Below are positions 1-8,287 of a DNA stretch of 11,274 nt, piece after piece (position 1 is the first letter of the stretch; each line of letters begins with the position of its first letter). The notes under the pieces are model-generated. The model saw only the letters and a program-made list of their open reading frames with translations, did no database searches and was not told the origin of the DNA. The position numbers and the translations under genes were made by a program. This DNA is from Ferrovaceae bacterium. Its GTDB lineage: Bacteria; Pseudomonadota; Gammaproteobacteria; Burkholderiales; Ferrovaceae. The stretch lies in the NCBI GenBank assembly GCA_027457225.1, contig DAIDTL010000021.1, forward strand, positions 1 to 11,274, read 5' to 3'.

Positions 1-1113
1 CAACATGACGTTCTCCGATTTGGCCGAATAGCCCATCAAGCCAAAGCGCCAGATCTTGCCTGCCAGGGGCCCCAGCCCGGCGCCGATTTCCAGATTAAAT
101 TCTTCCAGTAATGCCTTGCGTACCTGGGCTTCGTTAATGCCTTCGGGAACCTTGACGGCATTAAGCTGCGGCAGCCGATATTCTTCCTTGACCAGGTATT
201 CCAGACCCATGGCTTCCAATCCGGCCTTGAGTGCCAGATAGTGGCGGGTATGGCGGGCCCAGGCATTTTCCAGGCCTTCTTCGCGAACCTGCAACAGGGC
301 TTCATGCAGTGCAAACAGCCCATTGATGGGTGCGGTATGGTGGTAAGTACGGTTGGTGTTGCCCCAATAGCCCAGCACCAGATCGAGATCCATAAACCAG
401 CTGTGGCAGCGTTCCTTGCGGTTGCGCACCAGGGCGACGACGCGATCGCTGAAGGACACCGGGGACAGGCCAGGGGTGCAGGAAAGGCATTTCTGGCTTC
501 CTGAATAGACTGCATCAATGCCCCATTCATCCACAAACAGCGGGGTCCCCGCAAGCTGCGTGACCGCGTCCACAATGGTCAGGGCGCCATAGCGATGGGC
601 AATTTCCACCAGGGTTTTGGCATCGGACATGCAGCCGGTTGAGGTTTCGGCCAGGACAAAAGCCACAACTTTGGTGTCGGGATGCTTTTTGAGCGTTTCT
701 TCCAGCTTGTTGGGATCCACCGGCTCGCCCCAGGTGTCATCGATGATGATGGCTTTGCCGCCACAGCGTTCGACATTTTCGATCATGTGGCCGCCAAATA
801 CGCCGTTGCGACAGACAATGACCTTGTCTCCCGAATTGACCATGTTGACAAAGCACATTTCCATGCCCACCGAGCCAGGCCCCGAAGCAGGAAAAGTCAG
901 CTGGTTATCCGTTTGATAGACATAGCGCAACAATGTTTTGAGCTCTTCCATCATGTCAACGAACACCGGATCCAGATAACCGATGCAGGGCAGTGACATC
1001 GCAGCCAGAACGCGCGGTGTGATCTCGGAGGGTCCCGGCCCCATCAGGGTACGTTGCGGTGGGTAGAACGAGCTGATTTTCTTGGGGGGTAAATGTTGAA
1101 TTGCGGGGTTCAT
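1..1113 (-). CDS. Class V aminotransferase, alanine/serine-glyoxylate aminotransferase family (3' end cut by window edge)
   Basis: The frame is open for 371 codons from an ATG at 1113 down to base 1, so the last roughly 20-30 residues are outside the window. This is a PLP-dependent fold-type I enzyme that transfers an amino group from alanine or serine to glyoxylate. The N-terminus carries the family substrate loop LMGPGPSEITPR (23-34). Residues 180-183 (IVDA) hold the PLP-ring aspartate D182. YSGSQKCLSCTPG (203-215) holds the Schiff-base lysine K208, matching K209 of human AGT. A YHHTAPI segment and the C-terminal GAGLGPLAGK also match the family. The start lies 20 bp after the ttcA stop with no good ribosome-binding site, so it is probably cotranscribed with ttcA. 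Family membership is clear; whether alanine, serine or another amino donor is preferred cannot be read from the sequence. Confidence 0.9.
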   Translation of the reverse strand, partial: MNPAIQHLPPKKISSFYPPQRTLMGPGPSEITPRVLAAMSLPCIGYLDPVFVDMMEELKTLLRYVYQTDNQLTFPASGPGSVGMEMCFVNMVNSGDKVIVCRNGVFGGHMIENVERCGGKAIIIDDTWGEPVDPNKLEETLKKHPDTKVVAFVLAETSTGCMSDAKTLVEIAHRYGALTIVDAVTQLAGTPLFVDEWGIDAVYSGSQKCLSCTPGLSPVSFSDRVVALVRNRKERCHSWFMDLDLVLGYWGNTNRTYHHTAPINGLFALHEALLQVREEGLENAWARHTRHYLALKAGLEAMGLEYLVKEEYRLPQLNAVKVPEGINEAQVRKALLEEFNLEIGAGLGPLAGKIWRFGLMGYSAKSENVML

Positions 1114-1133
1114 GGTGGCGGGTTTCCCAAAAA

Positions 1134-2063
1134 TTAATCTTTTATTTTATCAGAGTTTTCAGCCTTCACGAAATGGATGCGTGGGCCATTGACCGAGGAC
1201 AGGCGCAGTGCGCCGCGTTCCAGCGTTTCCTCATCGAACAGGATATCGCCTTCAGGGGCGGCATGTCGACCGGGTTCCAGGTTGGCGAAATCAAACAGCG
1301 TGGTATCGGCCAAATGCGAGGGAGTGACGGATTGCAAGGCCAGAAAGATGTTATCCACGCGTCCCGGAAATTCCTTGTCCTGTTGCTTCAGCCAGTCTTT
1401 GATGGCGCGTCGCTTGAGGTTTTCCTGTGAGCCGCACAGATCACAGGGGATGATGGGGAACCGCATGTGTCGGGCGTAAGTGGCCAGATCTTTTTCAGTG
1501 CAGTAAGCCAGCGGCCGGATGACCGTGTGATAGCCATCGTCGGTGACCAGCTTGGGGGGCATGGCCTTGATGCGGCCCCCATAAAACATGTCGAGAAACA
1601 GGGTTTCGATGATGTCGTCCCGGTGGTGTCCCAGAGCAATCTTATTGGCGCCGATCGCTTTGGCTGTGCGGTAGATGACACCACGGCGCAGACGGGAGCA
1701 GAGGGAACAGGTTGTTTTGCCTTCCGGGATTTTTTCACGCACGATCGAATAGGTGTCGGCTTCGATGATGTGATACGCCACCCCGAGGGATTCCAGGTAG
1801 GCAGGCAGTACGTCGGCCGGAAACCCCGGTTGTTTTTGATCCAGGTTGACGGCAATCAGGCGGAACGGCACTGGTGCGCGACGTTGCATATCCAGAAGAA
1901 TGGACAGCAAGGCATGGGAATCCTTGCCCCCGCTCAGGCAAACCATGACGGTGTCGTCTTTTTCGATCATACGGTAATCGCTGATGGCCCGGCCCGCAGC
2001 ACCGCGCAGCCGTTCCTGGAGGCGGATAAAAGTTGCCGATGGCGGGCGTTCAACCGTTAACAT
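1134..2063 (-). CDS. ttcA: tRNA 2-thiocytidine biosynthesis protein TtcA
   Basis: This 309-residue cytoplasmic enzyme thiolates cytidine 32 of certain tRNAs, using ATP and an iron-sulfur cluster. The PP-loop ATP-binding motif SGGKDS is at residues 44-49. The family's two CxxC pairs are CSLC (119-122) and CDLC (207-210). GHHRDD (145-150) and the FYGGRIKAMPPK stretch (160-171) are also typical of TtcA. I chose the ATG at 2063 rather than one 26 codons upstream (2141). The shorter form begins just before the conserved region and has AAAGG at 2068-2072 (minus strand), although with a short spacing of 4 nt. The longer form would run into the divergent methyltransferase gene. The aminotransferase gene follows 20 bp downstream on the same strand. 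Length matches the family. Confidence 0.95.
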   Translation of the reverse strand: MLTVERPPSATFIRLQERLRGAAGRAISDYRMIEKDDTVMVCLSGGKDSHALLSILLDMQRRAPVPFRLIAVNLDQKQPGFPADVLPAYLESLGVAYHIIEADTYSIVREKIPEGKTTCSLCSRLRRGVIYRTAKAIGANKIALGHHRDDIIETLFLDMFYGGRIKAMPPKLVTDDGYHTVIRPLAYCTEKDLATYARHMRFPIIPCDLCGSQENLKRRAIKDWLKQQDKEFPGRVDNIFLALQSVTPSHLADTTLFDFANLEPGRHAAPEGDILFDEETLERGALRLSSVNGPRIHFVKAENSDKIKD

Positions 2064-2089
2064 GTGACCTTTGAGACGAAGATGTTCTG

Positions 2090-3253
2090 ATGTCGCCCAT
2101 TCTACCGCACCCTCTGGCCCCTGGACCGCAAGCCCTCGCACATAGTGAGCGCCTGCGCAGTGAGATCAACCGGCAAATCCGGCAATCCGCGGGCTGGCTG
2201 GATTTTTCCCGTTTCATGGCGCTGGCGTTGTACGCCCCGGGGTTGGGGTATTACAGTGCCGGTTCGGTTAAGTTGGGGGCCGGCGGTTATTTTGTCACAG
2301 CGCCGGAAATGACGTCACTGTTTGCCGAAACCTGGGCGCGCCCCGTATCGGACAACCTGGCAAAACTCCAGGGCCAACGACCTGTGGTTTTGGAACTGGG
2401 GGCCGGAAGCGGGCGTCTCGCGCGCGATATGTTGCTGGCGCTGGCACAGCGCGAGGTATTGCCGGAACACTATTTGATTCTGGAAGTCAGCGCCGACCTG
2501 CGTGCCCGACAGGAGGCCCTGCTGACCACTTTGCCGAAGAACCTGCGTGAGCGGGTGGCATGGTGTTCATCCTGGCCTGAATCGCTGACGGGAGTGCTGC
2601 TGGCCAACGAGGTATTGGATGCCCTCCCGGTGCATCGGGTGGGTTGGCGCGGGGACCACTGGGTGGAACTGGGAATTGCCCTGGACCGGGAAGCCTGGGT
2701 GTGGCAGGAGCGTCCCCTCAATGATATGCGCCTTATCCGGCGGTTGCCTCCTACAGACCCGCTTCCGGTGCCCTACGACACCGAAATCTGTTTGGCTGCC
2801 ACGGATTTGATGGTTAATCTGGCCCAATCGTTGCGGGCAGGCCGGGCCTATTTCATTGACTACGGTTTTCCTGAGCGCGAGTACTATCATCCCCAGCGTC
2901 ATGAGGGGACGTTGATGTGTCATATCCGGCACCATGCCCACGACGACCCCTTGCACTACCCTGGATTGCAGGACATCACCGCCCATGTGGATTTTACGGC
3001 GGTGGCGCGTACAGCCATCCAAAACGGCCTGTGCCTCGAAGACTATCGCACCATGGCAGGATGGTTGATTGAGCAGGGAATGATTGAGAGGCTTGGGGAT
3101 ATTCCTGTGACCGATGAAGCGCGATACCTGCCTGCGGTGTCAGCCGTTCAAAAGCTTTTGAGTCCTGCCGAAATGGGCGAAATGTTCAAGGTGTTGGTGC
3201 TGGGAAGGGAACAGACATCGTCTTCGGCGCTGGCCATGCTGGGCCTGTCATGA
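2090..3253 (+). CDS. Class I SAM-dependent methyltransferase, MidA/NDUFAF7 family (DUF185)
   Basis: This 387-residue protein belongs to the family of mitochondrial NDUFAF7/MidA, which methylates an arginine of a complex I subunit during assembly. The bacterial substrate is less certain. Family marks include FMALALYAPGLGYYSAG (42-58), GGYFVTAPE (65-73), SAM-binding motif I LELGAGSGRLARD (101-113), NEVLDALPVHR (173-183) and a YFIDYGFPEREYYHPQR stretch in the C-terminal half. The N-terminal ALAHSERL fits the start at 2090; the upstream sequence has only a weak GAAG as a ribosome-binding site. Its start is 26 bp from that of divergent ttcA. Its TGA stop interlocks with the stop of convergent cca. 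I am confident of the family; the complex I role is inherited from eukaryotic relatives. Confidence 0.9.
   Translation: MSPILPHPLAPGPQALAHSERLRSEINRQIRQSAGWLDFSRFMALALYAPGLGYYSAGSVKLGAGGYFVTAPEMTSLFAETWARPVSDNLAKLQGQRPVVLELGAGSGRLARDMLLALAQREVLPEHYLILEVSADLRARQEALLTTLPKNLRERVAWCSSWPESLTGVLLANEVLDALPVHRVGWRGDHWVELGIALDREAWVWQERPLNDMRLIRRLPPTDPLPVPYDTEICLAATDLMVNLAQSLRAGRAYFIDYGFPEREYYHPQRHEGTLMCHIRHHAHDDPLHYPGLQDITAHVDFTAVARTAIQNGLCLEDYRTMAGWLIEQGMIERLGDIPVTDEARYLPAVSAVQKLLSPAEMGEMFKVLVLGREQTSSSALAMLGLS
2099..2104 (-). promoter_or_regulatory. Possible -10 element of ttcA
   Basis: Read on the minus strand this is TAGAAT, five of six matches to the sigma-70 -10 consensus, about 36 bases upstream of the ttcA ATG. 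No convincing -35 is visible at 16-18 bp. It lies inside the first codons of the divergent methyltransferase gene, as it must because only 26 bp separate the two start codons. The assignment is weak. Confidence 0.25.
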
Positions 3254-4393
3254 TGAATGCTGTTGGAGTGCGGTAGCAATGGCTTCAAGGCGCGCACTTC
3301 GGATGCGTTCCTGGATGCGCCCGGGAGTGTTTTCCTGGCGCGCAATCTCTCCTGCCAAAACCTGCGAAGCGGCTTGCAGGGCCTGGGTCAGACGATCCCG
3401 GATTGCATGATCATTGGCGGGCTCTGTACTGGCATGCGCGGCCAGCATGGCCTCGAAGCGTTGCGGGCGACGCAGCCCATCGGTGCGTTCGATCAGGCGC
3501 AACACGGTATCAGCTGAGGCCGTTGCACTCTGGCTGATGGCCTGACGGTTCTCGCTGGTGATCCGTGCCAGATCCCGGATTGCTGCGGGGACACGGAGTC
3601 GTTCAGCGAATTGCAGGATAACGTCGGCCCCCCCATTGGGCGCTTCCTGCAACAGGGATGTTATCCATGCGGCAAACCGGACATCCAGTCCTTGGCCGTA
3701 GCGTGCGGCACGGTCCACGCTGGCCAGGGCCGTGGTGGCGTGTGAAGCCCAGAAAGGGGCCAGTTCGGGCAGGATGCGCGGCAAGGCATGACATTGGTCC
3801 AGCACCCGAAATAATTCTGAGGGCATGGACTCCGCAAGACCACGTGCCAGTTCTTGCCAGACGCGTTCGGGGACCAGTGTATCCGCTTCGCCGCGAACGA
3901 CCATGGACTGCATCAGCGCCAGAGTTTCCGGGGCGACGCTAAAGTTGAACACTTTTTTGAAGCGTGCGGCAAAACGAGCGACGCGCAAGATTCGCACCGG
4001 ATCTTCGACAAAGGCCTCGCTCACATGGCGCAGAAGCCGGTGCTGCAGATCATTGACGCCCCCAAAGGGATCGATCAGCGTCCCCTGCGGGTCGCGTGCC
4101 ATGGCGTTGATGGTCAGGTCACGGCGCTTCAGGTCTTGTTCCAGTGTGACATCCGGGCTTGTGTGGAAAGTAAAGCCCTGATAGCCGGGCCCGATTTTCC
4201 GTTCGGTGCGGGCCAACGCATACTCTTCGTGGGTTTGGGGATGCAGGAACACCGGAAAATCACGACCAATGGGCTTGAATCCTTCTGCGACCATCTCCTC
4301 GGGTGTGGCTCCCACCACCACCCAATCGCGATCCGCTACGGGAAGCTTCAACAGTTCGTCACGGATTGCGCCACCCACTGCATAGATTTTCAT
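3248..4393 (-). CDS. cca: CCA-adding tRNA nucleotidyltransferase with degenerate HD region
   Basis: This enzyme adds or repairs the 3' CCA of tRNAs. The 381-residue protein has the class II nucleotidyltransferase head: VGGAIRD (6-12), the metal-binding DRD at 21-23 (DxD), the RRDLTINAMA motif (90-99), and DPFGGVNDL (108-116) followed by EDPVRILRVARFAARF (130-145). The C-terminal half aligns with the HD phosphohydrolase domain of E. coli Cca. However, where E. coli has a His-Asp pair after DVRFA, this protein has DVRFAAWITSLLQE (237-250), with Thr-Ser in that place and the following His-rich loop missing. Phosphatase and 2',3'-cyclic phosphodiesterase activity is therefore probably absent. The ATG overlaps the slt stop by 4 bp (ATGA), suggesting translational coupling. 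RLRVPAAIRDLAR (265-277) keeps the family pattern. Confidence 0.95.
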   Translation of the reverse strand: MKIYAVGGAIRDELLKLPVADRDWVVVGATPEEMVAEGFKPIGRDFPVFLHPQTHEEYALARTERKIGPGYQGFTFHTSPDVTLEQDLKRRDLTINAMARDPQGTLIDPFGGVNDLQHRLLRHVSEAFVEDPVRILRVARFAARFKKVFNFSVAPETLALMQSMVVRGEADTLVPERVWQELARGLAESMPSELFRVLDQCHALPRILPELAPFWASHATTALASVDRAARYGQGLDVRFAAWITSLLQEAPNGGADVILQFAERLRVPAAIRDLARITSENRQAISQSATASADTVLRLIERTDGLRRPQRFEAMLAAHASTEPANDHAIRDRLTQALQAASQVLAGEIARQENTPGRIQERIRSARLEAIATALQQHSS

Positions 4394-6342
4394 GGTTGGG
4401 AGGCCGGATCAGGCTGGTTATTGAGGGAGGGCGTCACACCCTGGATGACCCCGATGCGCTGGCGCAAAGAAAGCGGTGGAGAGCCAAGCCGGTAGGCGTA
4501 GATTGTAGTATTAAACATGACGTGTTGGACATAGCTGCGAGTTTCGCTGATTGGAATGGTCTCGATGAAGATTGCGGCATCTTGGGGTTTGTTGGAGACC
4601 CAGCGCAATACCCGGTTGGGGCCAACGTTGTAGGCCGCCGTGGCGAGTATGGGATCGCCCAGTTGTTTGAGCAGGTGATGCAGGTAAAGTGTGCCCAGTT
4701 GCAAGTTGACGTCCACCTGGGTTGTCATGGCTGACTTGAACGTTCTGAGGGGAATGCGTTGTGCGGCCCAGCGGGCCGTGGCGGGCATCAATTGCATCAA
4801 TCCCAGGGCACCGGTACGCGAACGGGCCTCAGGAAAAAAATGGCTTTCCTGGCGGACCATTCCAAAAACCCAGACCGGATCCAGCTGATTTTGTTGGGCG
4901 CGTTGCCGGAGCTCATTCTCAAAAGCCAGGGGAAACAGCAGCGCAAAATCCTGCTGGTCACCCGCACGCTCAATGCTATAGATGGCGCGATCAACCCAAT
5001 GTTCCCGATTGGCCAGTGCCGACGCAGCCAGATGCTGGCGCGGGGTCAGGGGCCGATTGGCCACCATCCATTCAAATTGGGATTCAGGGTTCAACCCCAG
5101 ACGATGCAGGCGCAACGCCCGGTCAAACCGGGGTTGCAGGGTTTCCACTTCATCCGCCCCGAACGGGGCAGGCTGTGCCGGGGGGCTAAAGTGCCCTCCC
5201 AAATCTTCCAGGGCCAGCAACCCGTAGTAGTGGAATTCCCGTGACAGGGCAGTCAACAAGGCCAGCGCCTCGGTGGAGCGTCCCAGTTCCTTCAACGCGC
5301 GGGCTTTCCAGTAACGCCAGGCTGGTTTTCCGGATTCGGCAGGAGACATGCTATTGATCGCGTGCAGCAGTTCTTCCCAGTTTTCCTGCACCAAGGCCGC
5401 CCGGGCCCGCCAGCCGCGCAAGGCATCATCCATCAGAGATTCTGGGATACCACGAAACCAGACCAGCGCATTGGGGTTGTGCAACATCTCGCCCTGCCAG
5501 GCAATCTGCAGCCAGCCGTAGGATTGATCCCGGGGGGTAAAATGGCGGGCGATGCTTGTCCATGTATCGGCAGCTTGTTGGGGGTAACGTGTGGCTAACT
5601 GACTCAGTGCAAACAGGGTCAACTCGCGCGTGGCCGGACTGGAATCTCGTGGATCCCAGCTTTCCAGAAACTGCGCCGGCCGTGTGTAGGCCAGGGTCAA
5701 GGCGTCTTCACCGAGGCCCTGAAAGGGGGGCAGAAAACTGTTGGCATAACGCACGAGGTGGAGATTGCTGCTCCCCAGGGCCTGGCGTAAGGAGAACCAG
5801 ATATCGTCCTGCGTGATCACGTTCTTGGCAGCCAGCAGGCGAAAGACCGGATCGCAACTGTCGGGTTGGGTTTTACGGCTGAACCACAAGGCCCGGGCAT
5901 CCCGTATCGCAGACAGGTCTTGCTTGTACAGACGGGATTGCAATTGGTAGCACACCACTTCGGGGTCTTCAAGCGTGGCAGGCGTCACCTGGGCTGTAAA
6001 ATTTTCCCAGTCCTGTGCGCGTCCCAGCGCCTTGAGCCAGCTGATACGTAGGGCGTCGGAGAGCGGACTTGCGGGATAGCGGGCAAAGAAGGTTTGCACT
6101 TCGCTATTGAGAACCGTGCCGGGCTGGTTGAGCTTGGCATCAAGCAGCCAGTACAGGACGTAGTCGGAGAGCGGGTCATTGGCGAGGACCTTGTTGCTCT
6201 TCTCAAGTGCCGGGATGTCGCGCAGTTGCCACGCCGCGTGGGCTGACAGCAAGGCATTGTCGGGAGATTCGGCGCATGCAAGATGAGCTGCCAGCAGCAG
6301 GGTCATCACGAGGAGCGCACGGACAAGCGCAAGAAAGAACAA
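4390..6342 (-). CDS. slt: Soluble lytic murein transglycosylase (Slt70-like)
   Basis: This periplasmic enzyme cleaves peptidoglycan between MurNAc and GlcNAc, forming 1,6-anhydro ends. The 650-residue protein begins with a signal peptide: a hydrophobic core around residues 5-20 and likely cleavage after ACA at 22-24. A long helical superhelix region follows (about 30-470). The C-terminal SLT domain has catalytic E499 in VRQESHF, then GALGLMQLMPATA (511-523), AYNVGPNRV (570-578) and ETIPISETRSYV (594-605). I chose the TTG at 6342: it supplies the full signal peptide and has GGAG (minus strand, 6351-6354) at 8-nt spacing. The first in-frame ATG, at residue 13, would leave almost no n-region. 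It is the first gene of a slt-cca pair. Length is close to E. coli Slt70. Confidence 0.95.
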   Translation of the reverse strand: MFFLALVRALLVMTLLLAAHLACAESPDNALLSAHAAWQLRDIPALEKSNKVLANDPLSDYVLYWLLDAKLNQPGTVLNSEVQTFFARYPASPLSDALRISWLKALGRAQDWENFTAQVTPATLEDPEVVCYQLQSRLYKQDLSAIRDARALWFSRKTQPDSCDPVFRLLAAKNVITQDDIWFSLRQALGSSNLHLVRYANSFLPPFQGLGEDALTLAYTRPAQFLESWDPRDSSPATRELTLFALSQLATRYPQQAADTWTSIARHFTPRDQSYGWLQIAWQGEMLHNPNALVWFRGIPESLMDDALRGWRARAALVQENWEELLHAINSMSPAESGKPAWRYWKARALKELGRSTEALALLTALSREFHYYGLLALEDLGGHFSPPAQPAPFGADEVETLQPRFDRALRLHRLGLNPESQFEWMVANRPLTPRQHLAASALANREHWVDRAIYSIERAGDQQDFALLFPLAFENELRQRAQQNQLDPVWVFGMVRQESHFFPEARSRTGALGLMQLMPATARWAAQRIPLRTFKSAMTTQVDVNLQLGTLYLHHLLKQLGDPILATAAYNVGPNRVLRWVSNKPQDAAIFIETIPISETRSYVQHVMFNTTIYAYRLGSPPLSLRQRIGVIQGVTPSLNNQPDPASQP

Positions 6343-6376
6343 CGAGTTGTCTCCGCATCAAGGAAGGGCTGCGTGG

Positions 6377-6382
6377 ATTATA
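6377..6382 (-). promoter_or_regulatory. Likely -10 element of slt-cca
   Basis: Read on the minus strand this is a perfect TATAAT, 34 bases upstream of the TTG start of slt, leaving room for an untranslated leader of roughly 25-30 nt. The -35 region at 16-18 bp is poor. It is the only strong -10 match in the 120-bp gap between slt and the divergent DUF2889 gene. Confidence 0.45.
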
Positions 6383-6449
6383 GGTCCAAAAGAACAATCG
6401 GCGTATCATCGGCGTTTTGTGCCTGTTCAGGCCGACCTTAATACTTCAT

Positions 6450-6454
6450 GGAGG
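6450..6454 (+). promoter_or_regulatory. Ribosome-binding site that decides the DUF2889 gene start
   Basis: GGAGG sits 8 nt before the ATG at 6463. An in-frame ATG at 6448 overlaps this site, so it cannot use it and lacks a comparable one upstream. The start is therefore placed at 6463. Confidence 0.8.
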
Positions 6455-6462
6455 AATCCACC

Positions 6463-7002
6463 ATGGCACAATCCGATCCGGCCGCATCCCGAAAACTGTT
6501 GCATCGACGGAATATTTCCGTGGAGGGCTATCAGCGCGACGATGGCCTGTATGACATCGAGGGGCACCTGGTCGACGTGAAGAGTTATGAGTTCCACGTG
6601 GCCGGGGGCTCAAGGCCAGCCGGAGAACCCATCCATGACATGTGGTTGCGGATTGTCGTCGACGGAGACATGGTGATCCGCAAAGCGGAGGCCCGGACGG
6701 TTGCCCGCCCCTATCCGGGCAGTTGTGAAACCATTACGCCTCACTATGGCGACCTCGAGGGGTTGCGCATTGCTCCGGGGTTTTCCAAGATCGTCAAGGA
6801 ACGCTTTGCCGGCATCAGGGGCTGTACCCACCTCACTGAAATGATAGGGACTTTGGCCACCGTGGCTTTTCAGACGCGCTACGGTTCGGCCGAGTCGGGA
6901 ACGGATCAGAAGCCCCCCCATCTTGATGGTTGTCATGCGCTCGATACGCACGGGGCCGTTGTTGCTGAATTTTATCCCAAATGGTTTTCTCAAAAATCAT
7001 AA
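6463..7002 (+). CDS. DUF2889 family protein, function unknown
   Basis: This is a 179-residue soluble protein with no signal peptide or membrane segment. It matches what I know of the DUF2889 family. Features include an N-terminal RRNISVEGYQRDDGLYDIEG (15-34), a central IHDMWLRIVVDG (57-68), then RGCTHLTEMIGT (119-130) and LDGCHAL (154-160). The conserved-looking H58, C121, H123, C157 and H158 could form a metal site or catalytic centre; that is my inference and no activity is known to me. It is transcribed in the same direction as sucCD but separated by 120 bp with its own candidate control signals, so an operon with sucCD is not evident. Upstream, slt is divergent. The family call is fairly secure and the function is open. 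Confidence 0.85.
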   Translation: MAQSDPAASRKLLHRRNISVEGYQRDDGLYDIEGHLVDVKSYEFHVAGGSRPAGEPIHDMWLRIVVDGDMVIRKAEARTVARPYPGSCETITPHYGDLEGLRIAPGFSKIVKERFAGIRGCTHLTEMIGTLATVAFQTRYGSAESGTDQKPPHLDGCHALDTHGAVVAEFYPKWFSQKS

Positions 7003-7047
7003 TGTTTTATTGATGAAATTTGGGTAGTATCTGGTTTTCATTCCATG

Positions 7048-7079
7048 GGCTATCGGCTATCCATAATTGGCTATGGATA
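7048..7079. promoter_or_regulatory. Palindrome and short direct repeats in the sucC control region
   Basis: The 120-bp gap 7003-7122 holds no gene. It contains an 8-bp inverted repeat, TATCCATA (7058-7065) and TATGGATA (7072-7079), separated by 6 bp. GGCTATC occurs twice head to tail (7048-7054, 7055-7061), and GGCTAT again at 7069-7074. A -10-like CATAAT (7062-7067, five of six matches) lies within the dyad, though its -35 is weak. The arrangement could be an operator over the sucC promoter or an RNA hairpin in the leader. This is an inference from layout only. Confidence 0.4.
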
Positions 7080-7122
7080 CCATTGACATGGGCACCATCA
7101 ACATTGACTAAAAGGCCAAGCA

Positions 7123-8286
<1,164 letters not shown>

Positions 8287-8287
8287 T

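Noticed and set aside
1467..2060. A 197-codon plus-strand open frame opposite ttcA.
   Set aside because: It lies wholly antisense to conserved TtcA, with no motif or initiation signal.
3854..4495. A 213-codon plus-strand open frame opposite cca and the end of slt.
   Set aside because: It is a shadow of two conserved genes, spans their junction and shows no family resemblance.
6421..6432. GCCTG-TT-CAGGC palindrome upstream of the DUF2889 gene, considered as a LexA-type operator.
   Set aside because: The spacing does not match the CTG-N10-CAG SOS box, and a 5-bp dyad is expected by chance at this GC content.
7083..7088. A perfect TTGACA -35 hexamer before sucC.
   Set aside because: At 17 bp downstream the sequence is GACTAA, a poor -10, and the transcript would start almost at the ribosome-binding site.
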